Shown here piece after piece: positions 55,601-64,000 of a stretch of 64,000 bases of DNA. A program made the position numbers and the translations under genes. The DNA is from Ancistrus triradiatus (Eukaryota > Chordata > Actinopteri > Siluriformes > Loricariidae). The first letter of the stretch is position 1, and the number at the start of each line of letters is the position of its first letter. The stretch covers positions 496,001-560,000 of the forward strand of contig JAJAGP010000081.1 of the NCBI GenBank assembly GCA_025084515.1, read 5' to 3'. The notes beneath the pieces were generated by a model. The model had not been told where the DNA came from. It saw only the letters and a list, made by a program, of their open reading frames with translations, and did no database searches.

Positions 55601-55752
55601 CTGACAGATGGAGGAAAGGCGGCCAAAGCCAAGATCAACGTAGGAGACGTGGTTCTGTCCATCGACGGGATCTCCACCGACAGCATGACTCACCTGGAGG
55701 CTCAGAACAAGATAAAAGCTTGCACGGGCAACCTGAGCCTCACCCTGCAGAG
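55601..55752 (+). CDS. pdlim5: pdlim5 second coding exon (PDZ, C-terminal half)
   Basis: Acceptor CTGCGTCTTCGTTTTACAG at 55582-55600; donor GTACAA at 55753. Encodes residues 34-83 plus two bases of the Arg84 codon. LTDGGKAAKAKINVGDVVLS is followed by IDGISTDSMTHLEAQNKIKA and CTGNLSLTLQR, which completes the PDZ fold. His64 at the start of the second helix is the class I ligand-specificity residue. The wording GDVVLSIDG and the CTG before the last strand match PDLIM5 rather than LDB3 (GDLVVAIDG in my recollection). Confidence 0.92.
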
Positions 55753-56586
55753 GTACAAACTCCTCCCACACACTTTAGCTAACGCTCAGTTCGCGTGTTC
55801 GCACATCACGGCCTGGCTGAACCCGGACGATCCTGCACATATGAATACAAATATGCATAATCCCAGGCCAAAAAAATCTTCAAAAAATTCAGTTTCGCTC
55901 CAAAATGGACTCGCTGGATTTGCATGCATTTTGGGACTGGCACACATACGCCGTCCGTCAGAACAGGGCTGTTCAGTATAACCCAAGATAAGATCAGTTA
56001 GTGTGAGAATATGATGGCTGGGCAGCAGGCAGTAGAAAGCTTTGTTTACTTAACGCCGAGGTCTCTGCCAGGCCTTTCCCTCAGCCGACCTCCTCCAGGG
56101 CATTGCAGGATGTAATACAATCACGATGTTTGGATTGAGCAAGCTCTCGTTTTAGCTTGCTCTTACACTCTCGAAAAAGCACTCATCAGACTGCCTTCTT
56201 CATCAACCGCGCAAGGCCATGACTTGTCATTATGAGGTTTTCCGTCCACCACAAGGTAGAAATTTCCAGAAATTAAAAAGCACACCCAAATGTCGCAAGA
56301 GGTTTTTACTGCTCGGATAAGCTGGAAAGTATTGACGAAGACAAAGAGAGAGAGAGCGGATAGGGGATAGGTTTTCAAATAAATGACGGGGCCATTTGAG
56401 AATGCTCAGCAGTCATCTGCAAGAAAAATAAAACAAGTTCAGAAGAGATACAGGTGAGGAGACAGAGTTCAGATGGGGGTTGTAGTTGAATATTTTAGTA
56501 GCAAACTCAAACAAGATTTTGAAGTCAAGTCCTGAAGAGGAGGTCAATGTTTAAATATAACTTCAAGAAAGTAAAAGAGGACACAG

Positions 56587-57029
56587 TGGAACCTCAATTC
56601 GAATACCTCCTCACTCGATTCGGTTTCAACCCCCCCCATAAATTTTAACCAAAAATCCAACTTTAAACATCAGCACCCTAAATAGAAATTAGGTGAATTG
56701 GGTGCACATAATCCAGTCCACACGGGGGTGATAATACACCAATACAGTATGCCAATCGCCATAAAACCAAAAAGAAGAAGTCTGGGCGCCTGAGATGTGC
56801 CGAAACTGGCTCTCAGCTCTGTTATTTTATTTTCACTTATTTCTGTATTGATTTTATGCATTGTGTTACGTTTATTTGCTTTAGTCAAGCTTTTAATTAT
56901 TAATTACATACAAATATAGGCATCACAAACAATCATCTAATTTGGACTGCATCTTGTGGGGAAATTCAGCGTCAAACTAATCGAAATTCAGACAGCCTTC
57001 CGGAACCAATTAAGTTCGAGGTTCCACTG
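56587..57029. mobile_element. Short DNA element with inverted ends
   Basis: Starts CAGTGGAACCTCAATTCGAA and ends with the inverse of CAGTGGAACCTCGAACTTAA. The first 12 bases are perfectly inverted and partial similarity follows. No coding remnant and no clear target-site duplication. Ends resemble those of 11843-12708. Confidence 0.6.
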
Positions 57030-57430
57030 CATTTTATTTGAGTTTGGCAGATTAGGCTAAACGGTCTCAGCCTTAGGTTATTGGGAATTTCCTATTTCTA
57101 CTGATTGTAGCTGCGGTTTTGGGCGCCGCGTGGTTGCTAGGTGCCATTTTGTAGTTTTCTTTCCTGCTTTCAGTCCTTGTTGGTACTGTCGCCTCAGTCC
57201 CCTTGTGGTGTAGAGGTAGAGTAACCACCCATGAGATTCACACATTCTGACACACACTCTCTGTCTTTATGGACTACAAAAATACATTATATGTAAGGAT
57301 TGCTTGTACATGTTTCCAAAAATAAGTCTTTTGTTGTCCCACAGCAAGGGGGAACAGAATATAAAGGGACGGGACTTCGAATGATGAATAAAATGTATAT
57401 GAATAAGAAGGAATATATGATTGTAATGTA

Positions 57431-57461
<31 letters not shown>

Positions 57462-57492
57462 TATATATATAATATCTTTATATATATATAAT

Positions 57493-57534
<42 letters not shown>
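57431..57534. repeat. (TA)n tract
   Basis: About 100 bases made almost entirely of TA units with a few interruptions. It is self-complementary and prone to length change and assembly error. Confidence 0.95.
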
Positions 57535-57545
<11 letters not shown>

Positions 57546-58999
57546 GTAAAGAAAGAGCATAAAAGATGATAAATAGACGTTAAATATTGATATAACAGTT
57601 GAAGGTCCTTCCTTTTCGGGACCTCCTTCCAGCCTCCAGAACTTCCTATCACGCATGAGTCCGAGTTTCTTTTGTGGGAGTGCTTCTTTGTTGGCCTTTT
57701 AATTTGCAGTAGGGTGACGGTCCGTGCCTCAAGCTGTTCTGTCATGCCCTGCGGTAAAGCCAGTCTCTAATAAGTACCCTCTGTGTGCTCTGTAATATGT
57801 TGTACTGTTTTGGCTTCTCACACCAACTGCTGTTGCACGAAACGTCTTGCTTCCTACCCTAAACCGACCGCGTGCCTCAAGCTTGTATAATGACGCGACC
57901 ATAAACTTAACAACAGCCTTGTGCTTTGGGTGTTACAGTTTGATTTCGCTACCGCCTGCTCTGGACGGGATTTAATTCTGGTTAACTCTGGTCTGCATTT
58001 GATTCGAGTCATTCTGAAGGATTTCTGCTCTGACTGAGCTGGCAGTGAGATTATTAATGGATTATTACATTGCATAGCCACTGTTGATTCTGGCGGCTCG
58101 TTTAAGGTCAAGACTCGGGTCTTAGTGAAGAAGTGTCTTTTGTTGGTGTTATATAACAAAGAATTGAATTTGGACGGAAAACAGATGATGATTCTGCACT
58201 TAGGAGGCCCTCGGATTTGATTTCCATCTGGCTCTGTTGTGAAACAATAACCGTCCCTTGCAAGTCGTTACAACCTAACCGGGATTAGTATGCGGTTAGT
58301 TTTCTCTTTGGGTCTAATTGTGCAGGTGGTAACGCTGGGTTTAACTCTTGTAGATTGAATCAAATGAAAGAAACCCTTGGCTGTGATACAGAAGTAAACC
58401 ACAGTAGAAAAAAGGTCTCATTTATGGACGTTTGGGAAGGAAATCAAGAGACGGGACTGTTGTGCAAGAACTCTGGAATGTCTCATTAAAGTTTTAAGTG
58501 CGTTTTTCATCGCGTTTATCAACTACTCTGCAAAATTCATCAATCCTGACCCTCCATTAACCTTCCTGCATCCAGGTTTACTTTTGAAATAACAAAACGT
58601 TTCGAGGAGACTCGTGTTTGCTTGGAGATCCCAGAGAGCTATTTAAGCACTGTTAGTGAATTATTAGAACTCACCCAGAACGCAGCTGCTCGGGGGCCCA
58701 TCAAAACCATTATTCATAGTCCTTAATTAACTCTCAGACTACTTGCCCTGCTGCGGTTTGCGTGTCCTGGTGTGAGACGGAGATGTGGGAGAGCTTCTTG
58801 GTGAAGTATTTGCAGCGCAGCATGTGAGATTTATATAATGTGGATCCTTTTCCTGCATAAATCATCAGTTTTTTTTTCGCTTCCACTTCTACTGTGTATG
58901 CCTGACTAGGGTTCAGCTTAGAAGTGGCTCGTCTTGAAGGGTCCCGATTTTTGTTTAAACCACTAAATAATATAAAGTGACGGGATGTGAACTGTTTAG

Positions 59000-59510
59000 C
59001 AAGGGGTCAAACTCCTGCCAACAATCAGCAATAAATTGCCTTGAATTGTGCATTTCCCAGCAGATCCTTTAAAGGTCTGTAAGTTGCGAGGCGGCCCTTC
59101 ATGGATTGGACTTGTTTGTCCAGCGCATCCCACAGATGCTCGATCGGATTGAGGTCTGGGGAATTTGCAGGCCAGGGCAACACCCTTTGTTGTGTTTCTC
59201 AAACCATATCTGGCCCAAAGAGGCCCAAGTGCACCTCTGAAGGGGTGCACTTGGTCTGCAACCATGTTTACATGTTACAAGGTTTATGAGGTGAGCAGCA
59301 TCATTTGGGCTGTTTACAACAAAGCGTGGATGATTCCATGCTCGGCTTGCGACATCAGGGTCGGCCGGAGCTGCTAATGAAAGCCGTGAAGTACTGGCAC
59401 CCGTTCTAGGGTGTACCGCTGCATCTTCCCAGTCAGTTCCCAGTGATAGAAAGCCAAGTTTGACTGCTCTAGCACAGTGAACCATAAATCATCCGCCAAT
59501 CCATCATTGT
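59000..59510 (-). pseudogene. Tc1-like transposase C-terminal remnant (minus strand)
   Basis: On the minus strand from about 59168 down to 59030 a frame reads NSPDLNPIEHLWDALDKQ, then a basic stretch ending RPLKDLLGN and a stop. That is the final catalytic Glu region of a Tc1-like transposase. Sequence upstream on that strand (to about 59500) carries broken pieces such as an MVHCARAVKLGFL stretch without an intact frame. No inverted ends were identified. Confidence 0.65.
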
Positions 59511-59734
59511 CCTGGCACCTTCGTTTAGTGAAGCCATAAAACTTTATGCGGGGACAGATTTTTGACGCATTTGCCTAGAGGTGGAGGTGTTTTAAATCTA
59601 ACGGAGTGGAAAAACTGCTCCGTGGAGCAGATGCTGGTTCTCCAGGATGCAATAAACGCAGCACTTTCAGAGAACTCCATTTAAACTAGGGTCGTTGTGA
59701 TCCCATTTATTACTTTATGTGCTGCTGAAATAAT

Positions 59735-59775
59735 TTGTACAAAAGTCTTAGGCCACCATTTAGATGTTTTTAACT
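59735..59775. repeat. Single end of the 130-485 MITE family
   Basis: TGTACAAAAGTCTTAGGCCA followed by CCATTTAGATG matches the left end of the MITE. No matching inverted end was found within the next few hundred bases. Confidence 0.6.
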
Positions 59776-59889
59776 GACTTGCCTTCTAAGCCATTAACTT
59801 ACCTGCTGCTGACATGCTCTCTCTGCAAACATTGATTTGTTTAGACAAAGTAGTGCTGTTCTTCAAACAGATACATGTTTGTTTTGTAC

Positions 59890-60735
59890 ATGTCAGTTTT
59901 TGGAGTTCGTACAGATGAGGTCAGACAGGAATCGCCGTGGACTATGATGTTTGAAGACGACATTGTGATCTGTAGTGAGAACAGGGAACAGGTAGAAGAG
60001 AACTTGGAGAGGTGGAGGTATAATCTGGAAAGGAGAGGAATGAAAGTCAACTGTAGTAAGACAGAATACATGTGTGTAAATGAAAGGGAGGCAGGTGGAA
60101 CAGTCAGGCTGCAGGGATCAGTGGTCACAAAGGTACAGGAGTTCAGGTACTGGGCTCAACTGGTCAAGGAAATGGGGAGTGTGGAAAGGAGGTAAAGAAG
60201 AGAGTACAGGCAGGATGGAGTGGGTGGAGAAGAGTGTCAGGAGTGCTGTGTGACAAAAGGGTCGCAGCAAAAGTGAAAGGAAAGATTTATAAGAGAGTAG
60301 TGAGACCAGCCTTGTTGTATGGCTTAGAGACAGTGGCACTGACAAAGAGACAGGAAGCAGAGTTGGAGGTGGCAGAACTTAAGATGTTGTGGTTCTCTTT
60401 AGGAGTGTCTAGGGTGGACAGGATTAGGAATGAGATCATCAGAGGGACAGCACAGGTTGGAAAATTGGGAGACAAAATTCGAGAGGGAAGTTTGAGATGG
60501 TTTGGACATGTGCAGAGGAGGGATAGTGGATATATTGGTAGGAGGATGTTGGCGATGGAGCTGCCAGGCAAGAGACGGAGAGGAAGACCAAAGAGGAGTT
60601 ATTTGGTTGTGGTGAATGAAGATATGCAGGGAGTTGGGGTAAGAGTAGAGGACGTGGAGGACAGGGTGAGGTGGAAACGTTTAACTCGCTGTGGCGACCC
60701 CTGGTAAAGGGAGAAGCCGAAAGAAGAAGAGTACT
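59890..60735 (+). pseudogene. Non-LTR retrotransposon reverse transcriptase, 3' part
   Basis: A frame from about 59892 encodes FGVRTDEVRQESPW, then FEDDIVIC (catalytic Asp pair of reverse transcriptase) and a CSKTEYMCVNE block, and stops at 60193. A second frame (60234-60707) continues with RPALLYGLETVALTKRQE and WFGHVQRR, then a basic GKRRRGRPKR block and CGDPW before a TAA. One frameshift separates them and the N-terminal half is missing, so it is a 5'-truncated dead LINE. The clade cannot be named from this alone. The 3' end is near GAGAAGCCGAAAGAAGAAG. Confidence 0.85.
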
Positions 60736-61374
60736 TTAATACCCTAGAGCTCTGCGACACATTTGGGCTCTCCAAGCAAGAAAGAGGTGTTGCCAAAAGA
60801 AAGTATCGAATATAAGCTCCAATTTTTAAAAACTTTTTTCTAGTACCAAATCTTTTTGGTTGGTGATTCTTGGACCCTAGCTCTGATACAGATGCAGTAC
60901 GTCCCCGATATGGACATCAGTGTTTGACGTCCTGCCATGTCATCTTGACTTTTCTAGAGAAATTCGTCCTGCCTTTACACTTCATCTGTGCAGAGAGAAG
61001 GCTTCAAACCTGTAGTGGAACTTTTGTGAAACTGATCTCTCTGGTTAGTGTGAAATGAGTTGTGCAGACGTCGGTCTCCCACTGTCTCTTTTCACCTCCG
61101 AAACCCAAAATTTCTACCTGATTTTGTCGGTTCAGCAATGCAGCAGGAGTTCATTGATTCCTTCCACTCATTTCGACCGCATGGTCTGTCCGTTCCTGTT
61201 TTCTTAGGATTTGTTTCCACTCCCCTTGCTTTGTCTGGGTCCTGAGGTTTGGGTTTGTAGTGTCCATGAGGTTCGTAAAGTCCAGTTTCCAGCTTCAGGA
61301 TGTCTTCCAGGGTTTATGTTTGTGTAGCAGCTGGAAGAGCGCACTGCCGGAGGAAATTTGGGTTAGTGACTCTG

Positions 61375-61480
61375 GAGCCGGCATAGTGGCCAAGTTAAGA
61401 CCAAGACCGGGACACACACACAGTCGGAGTCAAGACCGAGATTTAGGAGTGGTGTTTGAGTCGAGACCGAGATGAGAAAA
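61375..61480. repeat. Repeat with recurring GAGACCGAG units, left part
   Basis: Phrases AAGACCAAGACCGGGAC, AGTCAAGACCGAG and GAGTCGAGACCGAGATGAG recur. Similar wording resumes at about 63040-63135 (CGAGACGAGACCAAGTCC, GGACCGAGACC). The hAT element at 61621-62584 lies between, so an older repeat may have been interrupted. Confidence 0.45.
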
Positions 61481-61620
61481 ACAAACAAACCATGATACAA
61501 GAATAAAAAAATGAATGAGTTAGTAATTCATTTTACTTTCATTAAACATATAAATTTTAATAAATGACATTTCATCATAGATTTTGTAAAATATAACATT
61601 AAATAATATATAGTTTAAAT

Positions 61621-62584
61621 TAGGGCTGCAACAACGAATCGATAAAATCGATAATAATCGATTATTATAAGTGATTTATGTGTCCCCCGCCTTATCATAT
61701 CCGCTTACGTTACTTGCGGCACTTTGTCAACGCTGGGGAAAAAAAAATACGAGCGATTGAACTGAGCGAGGCGTAGCCGACGCGGAATCTTCAAAACAAG
61801 TTAGCGTTAAGAATTCACGCTTCACACAACTAAAAAATGTGTAACATGCAAACTTTGCAAAAGTGATTTGACCCGACATGGGAGCGGCACGGTGCTGATA
61901 CAGCCCTCGAAACGAATACATGTTTCCTCACTTCAAAACGGAACAAACTCGGGATATTGTGGTGACTTGCGCTGTAACTTTCCTTCATGACCGATGAGGA
62001 TGAAGGGAGCTCAACAACAGCGTAAGTCACCACAATATCCCGAGTTTGTTCCGTTTTGAAGTGAGGAAACGTAACGGCGCACTCACACTATGCGAACGGG
62101 CACAGCACGGTTTTTGCGTGTTAGCTGGATAATGACAATAATGTAGTTAACAGAGATATCCTATATTGGTCAAGCTAGCCAAGTCCTATTTATGCATTCC
62201 TGGTACTTCAAAACTGTCTGAGTGTTTATCTTCTGCGGCAGGAAATATAGTCTCTAAAAAGAGAGCCAGCTTTAGCCTGGAGCATGTTGACATGATAACG
62301 TTTTTGGATTGCAATGCAAGTTCCTAAAGAAAGGGAGTGAATGAGTTTGTATGTAGTGTTTGCATCAGAGATGCACTTATTTTTCTTTATTATTTAATTT
62401 ATTAATAAATGTAATTTATTATTATTAATTTATTGTAAGCACTTATTTGCTCTGTTATTTAATGTTACATTTCTGAATAAAGACATGGAAAGGTTTTTTT
62501 TTTTAAAAACCTGATTCATCGATTATTCGAAAAAATAATCGACTGATTAATCCATTATTAAAATAATCGTTAGTTGCAGCCCTA
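61621..62584 (+). mobile_element. hAT-type DNA transposon, non-autonomous
   Basis: The ends TAGGGCTGCAACAACGAATC and, inverted, TAGGGCTGCAACTAACGATT are classic hAT termini, with TAATCGAT-rich subterminal sequence. The flanks GTTTAAAT (61613-61620) and GTCTAAAT (62585-62592) form an 8-bp target-site duplication with one mismatch, the length expected for hAT. A plus-strand stretch near 61835-61920 reads CKLCKSDLTRHGSG, the trace of a BED-type zinc finger of a hAT transposase. No catalytic core remains in the 964 bp. Confidence 0.88.
61922..62070. repeat. 54-bp inverted repeat (hairpin) inside the hAT element
   Basis: Arms 61922-61975 and 62017-62070 are inverse complements at 53 of 54 positions (the single difference is in ACTTGCG against CGTAAGT), with a 41-base spacer. 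The arms start GTTTCCTCACTTCAAAACGG. Confidence 0.9.
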
Positions 62585-63039
62585 GTCTAAATTATTATTA
62601 ATTATTGTTATATTATAGTCTTAGTCAAACTAAGGCAATGTAACTTTTGGAGGAAATGGTGGCGATGATTCCGTTTCCCCTCTTCTCTCAAACTTAATCA
62701 GAAACACCATATAAAGTCACCTGAATATAAACATCCATTCTATCCATTTTTATATTAAATCTGAAACATAATAATAATTCCAGACTCTGCGGATATGGTA
62801 AAGAAAATGCTGCACTTGCAATCTTAAAGTCAGATGATTCAAAATATAATGTGTTCACCGATCGGATACTGCACAAGAAGAGCAGGAACTAGTTTTTCCA
62901 TGTTAGAGAATCGGAGAGCAGATTTGATTTAGGCATGTAGAGAAAGGACGGATTTATTCTGTTTGAATGAGTTCTTGATATTCAGTAACAATAATAAAAC
63001 TGTTCTGTTTACAATTAACATTACGTCAGACAGACGCAT

Positions 63040-63135
63040 CGGACACTGGTCTCGACAACAGTTTCCGAGTCTGCCTTGACCCGAGACGAGACCAAGTCCA
63101 AATGAGGTCGCAACCAAGACAGGACCGAGACCGCT
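63040..63135. repeat. Repeat with recurring GAGACCGAG units, right part
   Basis: ACTGGTCTCGACAACAG, TTGACCCGAGACGAGACC and CAGGACCGAGACCGCTCC resemble 61375-61480. See that entry. Confidence 0.45.
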
Positions 63136-63604
63136 CCTCAGTGTGTTGGATTTTCCACCTGTAACGAACAGTTTACTTTCTCAGCACAAAGAAGCAAAAG
63201 TTTAAACTAGCATGAAGGGTGCATATGAAATTCTTCTCGGTGTGTAAGTGAAGGTACATCTCAGACTAAGTAACCGTCTATAATGGCTCTGGATCTGAAG
63301 AGCTCCATGCTCCAAGCTCGCTATGGTTTTAGGAGCTATGCAACAAAGCAGTTCAAAGTGAACGTTTTGGGTCTTTTTACGAGCCGGAGGAAAACCATTG
63401 TGACCGCGAGCTCGCTCCCTCCGCCGGCCCCGGCCTGTACGCCCTCTTGCCCATCCTGTATTTCTTTTCTTTATGGCTGGATTACACACAGTGAGCATCT
63501 CTTAATGATCTGGAAGTCTTGTTTTCCTTTCTGGGCTTAGCTTTATGCTCTGGCAGTCGCTGTGAGGTCAGCAAGGCTGATTCGGGCACAACGAGTAATG
63601 AGAG

Positions 63605-63705
63605 TAAAGATTTATTTCTGTAGCACTTCTTACAATGGAGCACTGGCTCATCTTCTAGTATGTGAGACCAATCCCAAATTGAGCAAGCCTGGGACGATAG
63701 TGCAT
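63605..63705 (+). repeat. Dispersed repeat, 'GCGACAGTGGCAAGG' family, copy 5
   Basis: GATTTATTTCTGTAGCACTT, TTACAATGGAGCACTGGCTC and CCAATCCCAAATTGAGCAAG followed by CCTGGGACGATAGTG match copies 2 and 3. Truncated before the AAACTCCC block. Confidence 0.72.
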
Positions 63706-64000
63706 AATGGATAAGGCATAATGCAGTAGACTTTTTGTAGAATTAAATCGCAGGGATGCGTTTCAAACCACTAATTCAAAATGTCTCCAATAACCGCCTA
63801 ATGAGCTTTCTTGCGCCTCATTGGGTCCTACAAGTAAACTGGGAACCACGCTGGTTCAATCCGAACCCTTGTTGTCATTGCGGTACCGGTGAGAGGGGTA
63901 ACCGTGGAGACTTGAATTAGTAAGTGAAGTTTATAAGGTGAAAGACATTTGGTTTCCAAGGAGCCGTGCTCATTTGGCCGGCTGCTCCGTGAACACACTC

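Larger units (their letters stand above)
55753..64000 (+). other. pdlim5: pdlim5 intron 3, continues past the window
   Basis: No further pdlim5 exon (linker or LIM domains with their Cys/His spacing) was found up to the right edge. The interval is rich in mobile elements: a short DNA element, a TA tract, a Tc1 fragment, a LINE tail and a hAT element. Confidence 0.7.

Noticed and set aside
34616..55752. Calling the PDZ gene ldb3
   Set aside because: The gene neighbour OPN4-LDB3 in tetrapods suggested ldb3, but DGGKAA, GDVVLSIDG and KACTG in the second exon fit pdlim5 better than the LDB3 wording I recall.
60734..61620. Short open frames around 61060-61475 as possible pdlim5 exons
   Set aside because: No LIM-type Cys/His spacing and no linker similarity, and splice sites do not fit the phase left by the exon ending at 55752.
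1..64000. Searching for CRISPR arrays, operons or phage genes
   Set aside because: The window is vertebrate nuclear DNA with spliced genes; no regularly spaced repeats with unique spacers or gene strings of bacterial type occur.

Overview
The window is nuclear DNA from a ray-finned fish. The evidence is two split vertebrate genes with standard GT-AG introns, together with the repeats typical of teleosts: Tc1/mariner elements and their internally deleted derivatives, a hAT element, tRNA-derived SINEs, a non-LTR retrotransposon tail and CA/GT/TA microsatellites. The species cannot be fixed from sequence alone. The abundance of Tc1 elements would suit an otophysan such as a catfish, but that is a guess.

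Layout. (1) 1-9.5 kb is intergenic and dense in dead DNA transposons: a MITE at 130-485, a Tc1-like element with long inverted ends at 2670-4440, a second Tc1 family at 5966-7548, and its deletion derivative at 4515-4810. (2) 9528-17719 on the plus strand is a nine-exon opsin gene encoding about 527 residues. It is a melanopsin and looks like the Xenopus-type paralogue opn4x. (3) 17.7-27.1 kb is intergenic. It holds SINEs, a Tc1 remnant, and a local degenerate repeat carrying several CTCF-type motifs in both orientations. (4) About 27.1 kb to the end is the 5' part of pdlim5 (Enigma homologue, ENH) on the plus strand: a GC-rich promoter with a probable non-coding first exon, the first coding exon at 34616-34714, and the second coding exon at 55601-55752. 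Together the two coding exons encode the PDZ domain. The rest of the gene, including the LIM domains, lies beyond the right edge.

The opn4x-pdlim5 neighbourhood is informative. In tetrapods OPN4 (mammal-type) sits beside LDB3 and BMPR1A, while PDLIM5 sits beside BMPR1B. A tandem opn4x-pdlim5 pair in the same relative orientation therefore looks like the duplicated sister of OPN4-LDB3, as expected if both pairs came from one ancestral block in the early vertebrate genome duplications. The two genes are not known to work together: one is a Gq-coupled light receptor and the other an actin/Z-disc scaffold.

No prokaryotic genes, CRISPR arrays, rRNA genes or convincing functional tRNA genes were seen, and no wholly new biological system. 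The best leads are the CTCF-like motif cluster between the two genes, an HPK-to-HSK change in the melanopsin, two candidate internal promoters in the long pdlim5 intron, and a hAT element with visible target-site duplication and a near-perfect 54-bp internal hairpin. All coordinates were read by eye and could be off by a few bases at repeat edges.
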